A DNA stretch of 64,000 bases from Geothrix fuzhouensis. Its GTDB lineage: Bacteria; Acidobacteriota; Holophagae; Holophagales; Holophagaceae. Within the stretch, counting starts at the first letter, position 1. Each line of letters begins with the position of its first letter. Positions 15,620 to 23,322 of the stretch are shown in pieces. The notes beneath the pieces were generated by a model that saw only the letters and a list, made by a program, of their open reading frames with translations, made no database searches and had not been told where the DNA came from. The stretch lies in assembly GCF_024609325.1 (NCBI RefSeq), contig NZ_JANHMQ010000002.1:62001-126000 (forward strand), in the 5' to 3' direction. The position numbers were made by a program, and so were the translations under genes.

Positions 15620-17081
15620 CCTCCGCCGGATCCTGGCGGGGCCCCCGGGCCAGAGAGGCCCAGGCACCCAGGAGGGCCAATCCGGCGCCGGTGGCCATGG
15701 CAGTGGCGTAGCCCTGGGCGAAAGCCGCCGAGGCCTCCGGGGAGCCTCCCACCCGCAGCAGCAGGCGCCAGCTTCCCGGGCCGAGGTGGCTGGCCGCGAT
15801 GCCGCCGAGGATGGCCACGCTGAGCGCCTGTCCCGTCACGCGCATGGTGCCCAGGAAGGCGCTCGCGATGCTGAGCTGGGACCGGTCCACGCTGCCCATG
15901 ATGGCGCTGGTGTTGGGGGCACTGAAGGCAGCCATGCCGATGCCCACGATGGCCAGGGCTGTCGCGATGGGAAGGATGTTCGAGTCCCGGCTCGTGAGGC
16001 TGAGCAGGGCCATGCCCAATGCCACTAGAAGCATGCCGGAGGTGCTCAAAACGCGGGAGCCGAGCCGGTCGCTGAGGTGGCCGGCCAGAGGGCTCAGGCA
16101 GGCCTGCATGAGCGGTTGGCTGAGCATGATCCAGCCGGTGAACCGGGCCGACCTACCTTGGACGAGCTGCAGCTGGGCCGCGGTGAGGATGGCGATGGCG
16201 TAGAGCGCCATGTAGTTGAGCAGGGTGGCGAGGTTGGCGGCCGCGAAAAGCCGGTTCCGACGCAGGAGGTTCAGGTCCACCAGGGGAATGGACGCCCGAG
16301 TCTCGTGGGCCAGGAAAGCTCCAAAGGCGAGGACGAAGAGACCCAGCAGCAGCCGGACGCGAAGAGACTCCCAGCCCCATTCGGAGGCGAAGGTCAGGGG
16401 CACCAGCAGGCTCGCCAGCAGGAGGGCCAGCAAGGCGGCCCCAGGCAGATCCAGGCTCGTCCAGGGCGCCGGTGAAGCGGGCATGGCGGCTTCTCGCCGG
16501 CCTGGCAGGATGCGCCAGCCCCAGAGGAAGACGCCCAGGCCGATGGGCAGATTCACCAGGAAGATCCAGGGCCAGCCGAAGTGGTCGACCAGGAAACCCC
16601 CCAAGGGTGGTCCCACGCTGAGGCCCAGATAGACGGCCATGACATTGATCCCCAGGGCCCGGCCCCGTTCGTGGGTCGAGAACACCGACGTGACGATGGC
16701 GGCGGAGGTGGCGAATAGCAAGGCCCCACCCACGCCCTGGACGATCCGGCTGAGGATCAGCGTGGTCCCGTTCCAACTGAGTGCTGCCCCCAGTGAAGCC
16801 ACGGTGAAGATGGCGGTGCCCGTCAGGTAGAAGTGGACCCGGCCGCGCTGATCCGCCAGGCGGCCGATGGGGATCAGGAGCGTGGCGATGCTCAGCAGGT
16901 AGGCGGCCTGCACCCAGAGGGAGGTCGCGAAGCTCAAGCTCAGCAGGGGCCCCATCTTCGGCAGCGCCACCGCCACGATGGAACCGTCCAGGGGGGTCAT
17001 GAAGGCGCCCACGCTGGTCAGTGCCAGCAGGGCCCAGCGGCGGCTCTCCAGGGTGCTCTCCTGCCCTGCGGATGAACCCAT
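15603..17081 (-). CDS. MFS drug-efflux transporter (DHA2/EmrB type, 14 TM)
   Basis: A 492-residue membrane protein with about 14 hydrophobic helices. It has the first-helix motif GAFMTPLDGSIVAVALP typical of the DHA2 family, the loop GRLADQRGRVHFYL (motif A) and the motif C-like stretch LGLSVGPPLGGFLVDHFGW. Such proteins export hydrophobic or cationic compounds using the proton gradient. I chose ATG 17081 with GGAGG six bases upstream; an in-frame ATG at 17123 is possible. No EmrA-type membrane-fusion protein is adjacent, so it probably works alone. Its 3' end overlaps the phosphoesterase gene. Confidence 0.87.
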   Translation of the reverse strand: MGSSAGQESTLESRRWALLALTSVGAFMTPLDGSIVAVALPKMGPLLSLSFATSLWVQAAYLLSIATLLIPIGRLADQRGRVHFYLTGTAIFTVASLGAALSWNGTTLILSRIVQGVGGALLFATSAAIVTSVFSTHERGRALGINVMAVYLGLSVGPPLGGFLVDHFGWPWIFLVNLPIGLGVFLWGWRILPGRREAAMPASPAPWTSLDLPGAALLALLLASLLVPLTFASEWGWESLRVRLLLGLFVLAFGAFLAHETRASIPLVDLNLLRRNRLFAAANLATLLNYMALYAIAILTAAQLQLVQGRSARFTGWIMLSQPLMQACLSPLAGHLSDRLGSRVLSTSGMLLVALGMALLSLTSRDSNILPIATALAIVGIGMAAFSAPNTSAIMGSVDRSQLSIASAFLGTMRVTGQALSVAILGGIAASHLGPGSWRLLLRVGGSPEASAAFAQGYATAMATGAGLALLGAWASLARGPRQDPAEVTSSS

Positions 17082-17182
17082 GGATGTCCTCCATGCTGCG
17101 CCCTGGACCGGTAGGGTTTTCATACTCGAAGGGAGCGGGCGTCACCAACGTGGATCCCCGCCGCCCAGGCGGAGGCAAGCGC

Positions 17183-17596
17183 TTAGCGCTGGCCAGACGC
17201 GAGTGAGTAGGCGCGGATCTTGTGGTTCTTCATCTCGAAGATCCAGGTGTCGGACCAGATGACGTCGGTTTCGACTTTGACGGCGGCGTGGATGGTGCCC
17301 TGGACGACCTGCACGGAAGCGACTTCGACGCGGAGGTTCGGGTATTTCCGGAAGGTGGACTGGAAGAAGTCCCGGATCTTCGGCTTGGGCAGAGACCCAC
17401 CCGAGCCGCGGAAGATGGCATCCTCGTCCAGGTACCGCATCATTCCGTCCAGGTCCCGGCGGCCGTAGGCGGTGAGGAAGGCAACGACAACCTTGGCGTT
17501 CGCATCGCTGGGCACGGGCACGGAGACCGGTGACCGCTGACAGGCGGCCAGGAACGCGATCACGAGGAGAGCGGTGAGCCGGGCTGCGAGCTTCAT
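17183..17596 (-). CDS. Small lipoprotein with NTF2/SnoaL-like domain
   Basis: A 137-residue protein with a lipoprotein signal (LLVIAFLAAC, lipid Cys at residue 19). An alpha-beta domain follows, resembling the NTF2/SnoaL cone fold: VVVAFLTAYGRRDLDGMMRYLDEDAIFRG, then alternating strands. Such domains occur as ketosteroid-isomerase-like enzymes or binding modules; no catalytic pair is obvious here. It lies between the MFS gene and another small secreted protein, both in the same direction but separately spaced. Function unknown. Confidence 0.6.
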   Translation of the reverse strand: MKLAARLTALLVIAFLAACQRSPVSVPVPSDANAKVVVAFLTAYGRRDLDGMMRYLDEDAIFRGSGGSLPKPKIRDFFQSTFRKYPNLRVEVASVQVVQGTIHAAVKVETDVIWSDTWIFEMKNHKIRAYSLASGQR

Positions 17597-17652
17597 GGGG
17601 CGCTCCGCATGAAACCGGGCCCATGAGCCCGGAGGCTCATGGGCTCAGGTTC

Positions 17653-18150
17653 CTACCGCCCGAAGCTGATCGAGTAGGTCAGCGGCTTGGGCAGCTTGGG
17701 ACTCTTCACGGTGGCGGTCATGGTGAGGGACTTGCCGTCGGGGCTCATGTGGAAGACGTTGGTGCGCTCGCCTTCATCGTTCTTGAAGGTCTGGATCATC
17801 TGATCGTGGCCCACCTGGGCGGCCACCATGAACTTGTCGCCGTCCTCGCGCGTCCAGGGGGCGGCTTTGCCGCCGGGCGGCATGTGGATGGGCGCCCGTT
17901 CGTCGAACTTCACGACCACTTCCTTGTCGGAGACCGCGATCATCACCTTCCTGTAGGCGGGGTTCACCTTGGTGAGCCGCCCCCGGGCGATGGGCCGCTT
18001 GATGAAGTTCATGTCCGCTACGGTGTTGTTGATGGCAGCGGCAATGTCATCGGCCCTGGTCTGGGTCCAGGTACCGGAAAGGGAAGGCTGCTGGGCCGCC
18101 AGGGAAAGGGCTGCGAAGACGGGAACGACAAACAGCCGGGCCATGCGCAT
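17653..18150 (-). CDS. Hypothetical secreted protein
   Basis: A 165-residue protein with an N-terminal signal peptide (MARLFVVPVFAALSLAAQ). A mature part begins LSGTWTQTRADD and ends in repeated strands (GKSLTMTATVKSPKLPKPLTYSISF). The GTW opening followed by several beta strands suggests a small lipocalin-like barrel, but I do not recognise a named family. I chose ATG 18150; another ATG six bases later is equally possible. A strong terminator for the upstream argF gene lies just before it, so it has its own promoter. Confidence 0.6.
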   Translation of the reverse strand: MRMARLFVVPVFAALSLAAQQPSLSGTWTQTRADDIAAAINNTVADMNFIKRPIARGRLTKVNPAYRKVMIAVSDKEVVVKFDERAPIHMPPGGKAAPWTREDGDKFMVAAQVGHDQMIQTFKNDEGERTNVFHMSPDGKSLTMTATVKSPKLPKPLTYSISFGR

Positions 18151-18193
18151 GGTGCCTCCGTTGGGGTTGGTGGTCCCAACCTTAGCACTTGAA

Positions 18194-18229
18194 CAGGAGA
18201 ATTGGCCCCAAACGGGGCCAATTCTCCTG
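18194..18229. terminator. Terminator downstream of argF
   Basis: A 16-bp perfect stem (AGGAGAATTGGCCCC core) with the four-base loop AAAC, directly after the argF stop on the minus strand. No long T-run follows, but stem strength and position fit a terminator. Confidence 0.7.
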
Positions 18230-18250
18230 GGAGGAAGGACCAACCGGCCG

Positions 18251-19243
18251 CTACCCGATGGTCGCCACCATCACCGCCTTGATGGTGTGCATGCGGTTCT
18301 CGGCTTCATCGAAGACGACGCTGTGCCTGGAGCGGAAGACCTCGTCGGTGACTTCGCGGATGTCGTGGCCCAGGGCCTTCTGGTCCTTGGCGAGCTTGGT
18401 CTCGAAGTCGTGGAAGGCGGGCAGGCAGTGGAGGAACTTCACATCGGGGTTGCCGGTCTTCTGGATCATCTCCATGGTGACCTTGAAGGGCGTGAGCAGC
18501 TTCACGCGCTCGGGGATCTGGTCCTCCTCGCCCATGCTGGCCCAGACATCCGTGTAGAGCACATCCGCACCCTTCACGGCGGCGTCCACGTCATCGGTGA
18601 CGTCGATGGTGGCGCCGGTCAGCTTGGCGGCCTCCCGGGCGGCGGCCAGCACCTTAGGGTCAGGCGAGAGCGCCTTGGGGCCCAGGGCGACCATGTGCAT
18701 GCCGGTCTTGGCGGCGCCGTACATCAGGGCGTAGCTCATGTTGTTGCGGATGTCGCCGCAGAAGACGAGCTTCACTTTGTTCAGGGGCTTGGCGACGTGC
18801 TCCTCAATGGTGAGGAAGTCCGCCAGGATCTGGGTGGGGTGGTCCGTGTCGGTCAGGCCATTCCACACGGGCACGCCGCTATGCTTCGCCAGGGCCTCCA
18901 CAACTTCCTGCTTGTAGCCGCGGTACTCGATGCCGTCGTAGAAGCGACCCAGCACCTTGGCGCTGTCCTCGATGGATTCCTTCTTGCCCACCTGGGAACT
19001 GGCGGAATCCAGGAAGGTCACGTGGGCGCCTTCTTCGAGCGCCCCGACCTCGAAGGCGCAGCGGGTGCGGGTGCTGGTCTTCTCGAAGAGCAGGACGATG
19101 TTCTTGCCCTTGAGCAAGTAGTTGAACACGCCCATGCGTTTCTTGGCCTTCAGGTCCCGCGACAGGTCCAGCAGGTAGCGGACCTCTTCCGGCGAGAAGT
19201 CCATCAGGGTGAGAAAGCTGCGTCCCTTGAGATTGACGGCCAT
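18251..19243 (-). CDS. argF: Ornithine carbamoyltransferase
   Basis: A 330-residue enzyme that transfers the carbamoyl group to ornithine to make citrulline in arginine biosynthesis. The carbamoyl-phosphate site is [13 protein letters not shown] (STRTR at 57-61), a second motif is [13 protein letters not shown], and the ornithine-side motif is [11 protein letters not shown] chose ATG 19243 with GGAGG upstream; ATG 19255 is also in frame. No other arg genes adjoin, so it is regulated separately. The upstream gap contains an imperfect inverted repeat (CGACCCAG / CTGGGTCG near 19292-19323) that could be an operator. Confidence 0.93.
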   Translation of the reverse strand: MAVNLKGRSFLTLMDFSPEEVRYLLDLSRDLKAKKRMGVFNYLLKGKNIVLLFEKTSTRTRCAFEVGALEEGAHVTFLDSASSQVGKKESIEDSAKVLGRFYDGIEYRGYKQEVVEALAKHSGVPVWNGLTDTDHPTQILADFLTIEEHVAKPLNKVKLVFCGDIRNNMSYALMYGAAKTGMHMVALGPKALSPDPKVLAAAREAAKLTGATIDVTDDVDAAVKGADVLYTDVWASMGEEDQIPERVKLLTPFKVTMEMIQKTGNPDVKFLHCLPAFHDFETKLAKDQKALGHDIREVTDEVFRSRHSVVFDEAENRMHTIKAVMVATIG

Positions 19244-19456
19244 GGGGTCCTCCAATGCGTAGGCAGGGCCCAGAGTAGCGCTGAGGCCTCGACCCAGCGC
19301 TTTGAAAAGACTTCACTGGGTCGGGGTTTGACATAGTGTCAGCCCCCTATTTCACGGCCCGACCTCGTATTCAACTCCCCACAGATCAGGTCTTGGACGT
19401 ATATTCAGGGCCACGCAGCTCATCATCACCATCCGACCGCCGCACGGGAGGCACAC

Positions 19457-19885
19457 ATGCGACCACTTGCCCAGTTGATCCAAGGCAAACAGCCCCTGGT
19501 GTCGGTGGGGCCCGACGACACTGTGCTCACGGCCTTGTCCCTGCTGGCGCAGCACGATATCGGAGCCTTGCTGGTGCTGGAGTCCGGCCGGTTGGTGGGG
19601 ATCTTCTCGGAGCGGGATTACGCCCGCAAGATCATCCTCAAGGGCAAGTCCTCCAAGGACACCCTCGTGCGGGAGATCATGAGCGACCGGGTGAGCTGCG
19701 TGACCCTGGACGAGACCGTGGAGGAATGCATGGCCCTCATGACGGGGCGGCGCATCCGCCATCTGCCCGTGCTCGGGGAAAACAACGAGGTGCTGGGCAT
19801 CATTTCCATCGGCGACCTGGTGAAGGAAACCATCTCCGACCAGAAGTTCACCATTGAGCAGCTGGTGCACTACATCCAGAACTGA
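19457..19885 (+). CDS. Tandem CBS-domain protein
   Basis: A 142-residue protein made almost entirely of two CBS domains. The first (about 8-58) contains VSVGPDDTVLTALSLLAQHDIGALLV and GIFSERDYARKIIL. The second (about 72-132) contains SCVTLDETVEECMALMTGRRIRHLPV and GIISIGDLVKETI. Such stand-alone pairs bind adenine nucleotides and act as energy sensors; the partner is unknown. GGGAGG lies upstream of the ATG. The next gene on the plus strand is far away, so it is monocistronic. Confidence 0.88.
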   Translation: MRPLAQLIQGKQPLVSVGPDDTVLTALSLLAQHDIGALLVLESGRLVGIFSERDYARKIILKGKSSKDTLVREIMSDRVSCVTLDETVEECMALMTGRRIRHLPVLGENNEVLGIISIGDLVKETISDQKFTIEQLVHYIQN

Positions 19886-19916
19886 ATCGAGCGATCCAGA
19901 GCCGAATCGGCAGGCC

Positions 19917-20483
19917 CTAGCCTCTGGCTTTTTCCTGGACTTTGCTGTGCCGGTAGGAGCCGAGCAGGAGATTGGGGCCGCGCTCGGCAATCCCATCTTC
20001 CAGGGGTTCGGCCCCGTAATAGAACTGGTGCTGCATGTACACCAGGGAGTGCCCGGCGAGTTCCGGGATGCTGCGGAGCACGGCGAAGGCCAGATGGATC
20101 AGCGCATCGGTGGTCTGGAACTGGGTCATGGAGACCCGGTCCAGCAGCAGGTGATCCTCGTACCGATTCATGGGACGGGAATAGAAGATGGTCTTCCCGT
20201 TGAAGGATATGTCGGACCCATCCGTGGCGATGATGTGGGTCTTCGCCTTGTCGGTGACTTCGAACTTGAAGGCGGCGCCTTTCTTGAAGGCGGTCATCAG
20301 GCTCTGAAATTTCGGATGACTCAAGTAGATGGCCCCGTAGTTGACCTTCTTGACGGCGGGTTTCATCTCTTTCGCGGTGGGGCCGTACATCATGCGGTTG
20401 TAACGCATGGCTTCCAGACGCTGCTCCGGCGTCTGCTTCTTCGCCTTTTCCTTCTTGGGAGCTTTCTCAGGCTTGGCGGTCAT
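19917..20483 (-). CDS. Hypothetical protein, conserved-looking
   Basis: A 188-residue soluble protein without a signal peptide. A Lys-rich N-terminus (about 1-25, PEKAPKKEKAKKQTPEQR) is followed by a compact alpha-beta region with many aromatic residues (NYGAIYLSHPKFQSL, KTIFYSRPMNRYEDHLLLDR, LVYMQHQFYYGAEPL). I recognise no named family or catalytic motif. I chose ATG 20483, which has AAGGGG upstream, over the in-frame ATG at 20498. Neighbours (CBS protein, epimerase) give no functional hint. Confidence 0.55.
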   Translation of the reverse strand: MTAKPEKAPKKEKAKKQTPEQRLEAMRYNRMMYGPTAKEMKPAVKKVNYGAIYLSHPKFQSLMTAFKKGAAFKFEVTDKAKTHIIATDGSDISFNGKTIFYSRPMNRYEDHLLLDRVSMTQFQTTDALIHLAFAVLRSIPELAGHSLVYMQHQFYYGAEPLEDGIAERGPNLLLGSYRHSKVQEKARG

Positions 20484-20578
20484 GGGGCCCCTTCTCACGC
20501 GTCATTGCTGAATGCATTGTCGCATAGAGCCCCCTTGCGCGGCGGTGGCGCGGCTTCCGGAACGAAGGGTGCGGCTGG

Positions 20579-21706
20579 TCAGCCCTTGGCCCTGGCGGCC
20601 TCGCGCCAGGCGGCGATGAGCTTGGCTTCCTGTTCGGCGCTGGGGCCGGCGAGCTTGGTGCGGCCCTTCTCCGCCTTCTCCTGAAGCTTGTACCAGGCGA
20701 GGGTGTCCTTCACGGTGTCCAGGGCCGGGCGGAAACGCAGGCCGGCCTTCACGGCTCGGTCGTTGCGCCAGGTGTGGAAACCCTTGGTCTCGCCCGCATA
20801 GGGGGCCCAGATGGGGAATTCGATGTCCTTCTGCTGGGCCAGGTAGTCGGCGGGTATCCAGACCGGCTTGGCGTTGGGATTTCCGGCCTTCTGGAAGGCT
20901 GCCACGAGGCTGCCCCAAGCCAGGCGCGTGTCGGGGCCGCAGGCGTTGAAGGTGCCCACCGTGCCCCGCTCGACCAGGTGCACCAGCCAGGCCGCCAGGT
21001 CGCGCACATCGATGATCTCCACCGGATCCGTGGCCGCACCGGGTACGGCGATCTCGCCACCCTTGTCGAAGCGCACGGGCCAGTAGGTGAAGCGGCCCGA
21101 GGGATCGTCGGGACCCACGATGTAGCCGGGACGGATCACCGCCGTGCGGCCCGGCATGGCCTTCTGGGCGGCCTGCTCGCAGAGGGCCTTCAAGCCCCCG
21201 TAGTTGGCGTAGTCCTTCCCCATATCCTCCACGGCGGGATCGGCAAGCGTGGCCAGGGGCGCGTCCTCGGTGCCGTTCTCGGGGTTGGGTTCCTTGTAGG
21301 CGCTGATGCTGGAAATGATGAGGTACTGCTTCACGCGCGGGGCCAGGAGGCCCGCCGAGGCTGCCACCATGCGCGGGTAGTAGGCGCTGTTGTCGATGAC
21401 GGCGTCCCAGGTGCCCGTCTCCAGGGCCTTCAGGCCCTCGCCCTTCTTCGGATCGCGGTCGCCGTGCAGCTTCTCCACGCCAGGGAAGAGGTCGGGGCGC
21501 GTCTTGCCGCGGTTGAACATGGTGATCTGGTGCCCACGGGCCTGGGCGAACTCGATGGTGGCGGGTCCCAGGAACCCCGTGCCGCCCAGAATGAGGATGC
21601 GCTTGGGTGCAGGCTTGGTCGGCACGGTCGACAGGTTGCAGCCCGTGGCGGCCAAAGCCGAGGCGGTGGCGGACCACTGGAGGAACTCGCGGCGGGAGAC
21701 GGTCAT
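20579..21706 (-). CDS. Tat-exported NAD-dependent epimerase/dehydratase family protein
   Basis: A 375-residue protein of the extended short-chain dehydrogenase type. The N-terminus carries a twin-arginine signal (VSRREFLQWSATASALAATGC), possibly with lipidation at Cys23. The Rossmann loop GGTGFLGPATIEFA follows at about 40-53. The usual Tyr-x3-Lys catalytic pair appears as YANYGGLK. Folding in the cytoplasm with bound NAD before export would explain the Tat signal. The substrate is unknown; homologues are often annotated as NAD-dependent epimerases or as isoflavone-reductase-like. It is divergent from a transporter with a 92-bp AT-richer gap. Confidence 0.8.
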   Translation of the reverse strand: MTVSRREFLQWSATASALAATGCNLSTVPTKPAPKRILILGGTGFLGPATIEFAQARGHQITMFNRGKTRPDLFPGVEKLHGDRDPKKGEGLKALETGTWDAVIDNSAYYPRMVAASAGLLAPRVKQYLIISSISAYKEPNPENGTEDAPLATLADPAVEDMGKDYANYGGLKALCEQAAQKAMPGRTAVIRPGYIVGPDDPSGRFTYWPVRFDKGGEIAVPGAATDPVEIIDVRDLAAWLVHLVERGTVGTFNACGPDTRLAWGSLVAAFQKAGNPNAKPVWIPADYLAQQKDIEFPIWAPYAGETKGFHTWRNDRAVKAGLRFRPALDTVKDTLAWYKLQEKAEKGRTKLAGPSAEQEAKLIAAWREAARAKG

Positions 21707-21798
21707 GAAAACCTCCGACAGGAAGGATGAACTTAATACATCGTGAATCGATATATACTCCCTCCATTCGCATCCGCAACATCTTTCCCGGACCACTC

Positions 21799-23073
21799 AT
21801 GACGCCCGCCCGCCTGCTCCGCCGTCTGGTCCTCCTCGAGGAGGGCGAGGCCCCGGCGCTGCTCTGGTCGGCGCTGTACTTCTTCCTGCTGCTCTTCGGC
21901 TTCTACCTGCTGCGGCCCGTGCGGGAGGCCATCGGCATCGCCCGAGGCGCGGACAAGCTGCCCTGGCTGATGACGGGCACCCTGGTGGCCATGGCGCTGG
22001 CGAATCCGGCCTTCGCCGCCCTGGTGTCGCGGCTCCCGCGCCGGCGCTTCATCCCCTGGGCCTACCGTTTCTTTGCGCTCAACATGCTGGCCTTCTTCCT
22101 CGCCTTCCGGCTGCTGCCCGGCCACGGCGGCGCGGGCCTGGGCTATGCCTTCTACATCTGGCTCAGCGTCTTCAACCTCTTCGTGGTGTCCGTGTTCTGG
22201 GGCCTGATGTCGGACGTGTGGTCCGGGGCCCAGGGTAGGCGGCTCTTCGGCTTCATCGCCACCGGCGGCACCCTGGGTGCCATCGCGGGCGCGGCGCTCA
22301 CCGGGGCCCTCACGAAGGGCTTTGGCCTGGGTGGCCTCCACTTGAAGGTGGATCCACTCTCCCTCCTGCTGCTGTCGATGGTGACGCTGGAACTGGCCGT
22401 GCAGTGCGTCAAGCGCCTGGCGACAATCTTCGCGCTGGGCGACGTGGCCCACGGCGCACGGGAACCCGGCCCGGGCCTGCTGGAGGGTCTGCGCCTCATC
22501 ACCACCTCCCGCTACCTCCAGCTCATCTGCGCCTACATGCTGCTCTTCACCATCACCAGCACTTTCCTCTATCTGCAGCAGGGCGCCATCGTGGCGCGGG
22601 CCTTCAGTGGCACGGCAGCACGGACGGCGGCCTTCGCCCGCATCGACCTCTGGGTGAACGTGCTGACCCTGGCCACCCAGGTGTTCCTCACGGGGCGGAT
22701 CATCACCAGGCTGGGCATCCCCTTCGTGCTTTCCATCCTGCCGGTGCTGAGCCTGGCGGGGTTCGGCGCCCTGTGGGCCTGGCCCACATTTGGGGTGATG
22801 GCACTGTTCCAGGTGCTGCGCCGCGGCTTGCACTACGCCGTGGACCGGCCCGCCCGGGAGATCCTCTACATCCCCCTCGGGCCCGAGGAACGCTACAAGT
22901 CGAAGCCCTTCATCGACACCTTCGTCTACCGCGGGGGGGACCTGCTGGGGGTCTGGGCCCCCACGGCCCTGATGGCCCTGGCCATCCCCGTGGGCTTGGC
23001 GGCGGTGGGCTGTTCGGGTCTCTGGTTGGGCAGCAGCCTCGCGCTGGGCCGTCGCGTGAAGCAAATCGGTTGA
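21799..23073 (+). CDS. Multi-pass transporter, ATP/ADP translocase (NTT)- or MFS-like
   Basis: A 424-residue integral membrane protein with about 11-12 hydrophobic helices. The first helix region is LLWSALYFFLLLFGFYLLRPVREAIGI. The YFFLLLxxYYxLRPxR pattern recalls ATP/ADP translocase-like proteins of free-living bacteria, which are not known to exchange nucleotides. Further landmarks are FWGLMSDVW and a conserved-looking loop RGLHYAVDRPAREILYIPL. It is divergent from the Tat-exported epimerase. The short gap holds an AT-rich palindromic stretch (ATCGTGAATCGAT, near 21742). Substrate unknown. Confidence 0.7.
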   Translation: MTPARLLRRLVLLEEGEAPALLWSALYFFLLLFGFYLLRPVREAIGIARGADKLPWLMTGTLVAMALANPAFAALVSRLPRRRFIPWAYRFFALNMLAFFLAFRLLPGHGGAGLGYAFYIWLSVFNLFVVSVFWGLMSDVWSGAQGRRLFGFIATGGTLGAIAGAALTGALTKGFGLGGLHLKVDPLSLLLLSMVTLELAVQCVKRLATIFALGDVAHGAREPGPGLLEGLRLITTSRYLQLICAYMLLFTITSTFLYLQQGAIVARAFSGTAARTAAFARIDLWVNVLTLATQVFLTGRIITRLGIPFVLSILPVLSLAGFGALWAWPTFGVMALFQVLRRGLHYAVDRPAREILYIPLGPEERYKSKPFIDTFVYRGGDLLGVWAPTALMALAIPVGLAAVGCSGLWLGSSLALGRRVKQIG

Positions 23074-23200
23074 CTTTCCGCCCTCATCCCGGATGATGTC
23101 GGACATGGTTCGTCTGTCTGAACAGCTCCTGAGTGCCTCGCGGGTCTCCGCGATGGGCGCTGCGCGCCTGGGCGCGACGGGTACCGGGCTGTCCTGCCAG

Positions 23201-23251
23201 ATGATGACCACCAACGGTACCATTACGCACCCGGACCACCGCGGCGCCTGA
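23201..23251 (+). CDS. thrL: Thr/Ile-rich leader peptide of the thrABC operon
   Basis: A 16-residue ORF, MMTTNGTITHPDHRGA, upstream of thrA. Four Thr codons (ACC ACC, ACC, ACG) and one Ile codon (ATT) fall within seven codons, the hallmark of a leader that senses charged tRNA-Thr and tRNA-Ile, as in the E. coli thr operon. A GC-rich hairpin with a short T-run lies 22 bases after its stop. The frame is open further upstream to an ATG at 23094, so the leader could be longer (52 residues). No strong Shine-Dalgarno is visible before either start. The gene is called from composition and position. Confidence 0.65.
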   Translation: MMTTNGTITHPDHRGA

Positions 23252-23273
23252 CCTGACCCTTCCTTCAGATTCG

Positions 23274-23298
23274 GCCCCGCGCACCCCGCGGGGCTTTC
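23274..23298 (+). promoter_or_regulatory. Attenuator-like terminator before thrA
   Basis: GCCCCGCG (23274-23281), loop CACCC, CGCGGGGC (23287-23294), then TTTCTGT. It lies between the Thr/Ile-rich leader peptide and the thrA start, where a transcription attenuator is expected. The T-run is short. An alternative antiterminator pairing was not worked out. Confidence 0.65.
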
Positions 23299-23322
23299 TG
23301 TATTGAGCCATACGGAGTCCCC

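Noticed and set aside
17142-17182. Possible further tail duplication after the NTF2-like lipoprotein gene
   Set aside because: The downstream sequence has small palindromes but no copy of the gene end.
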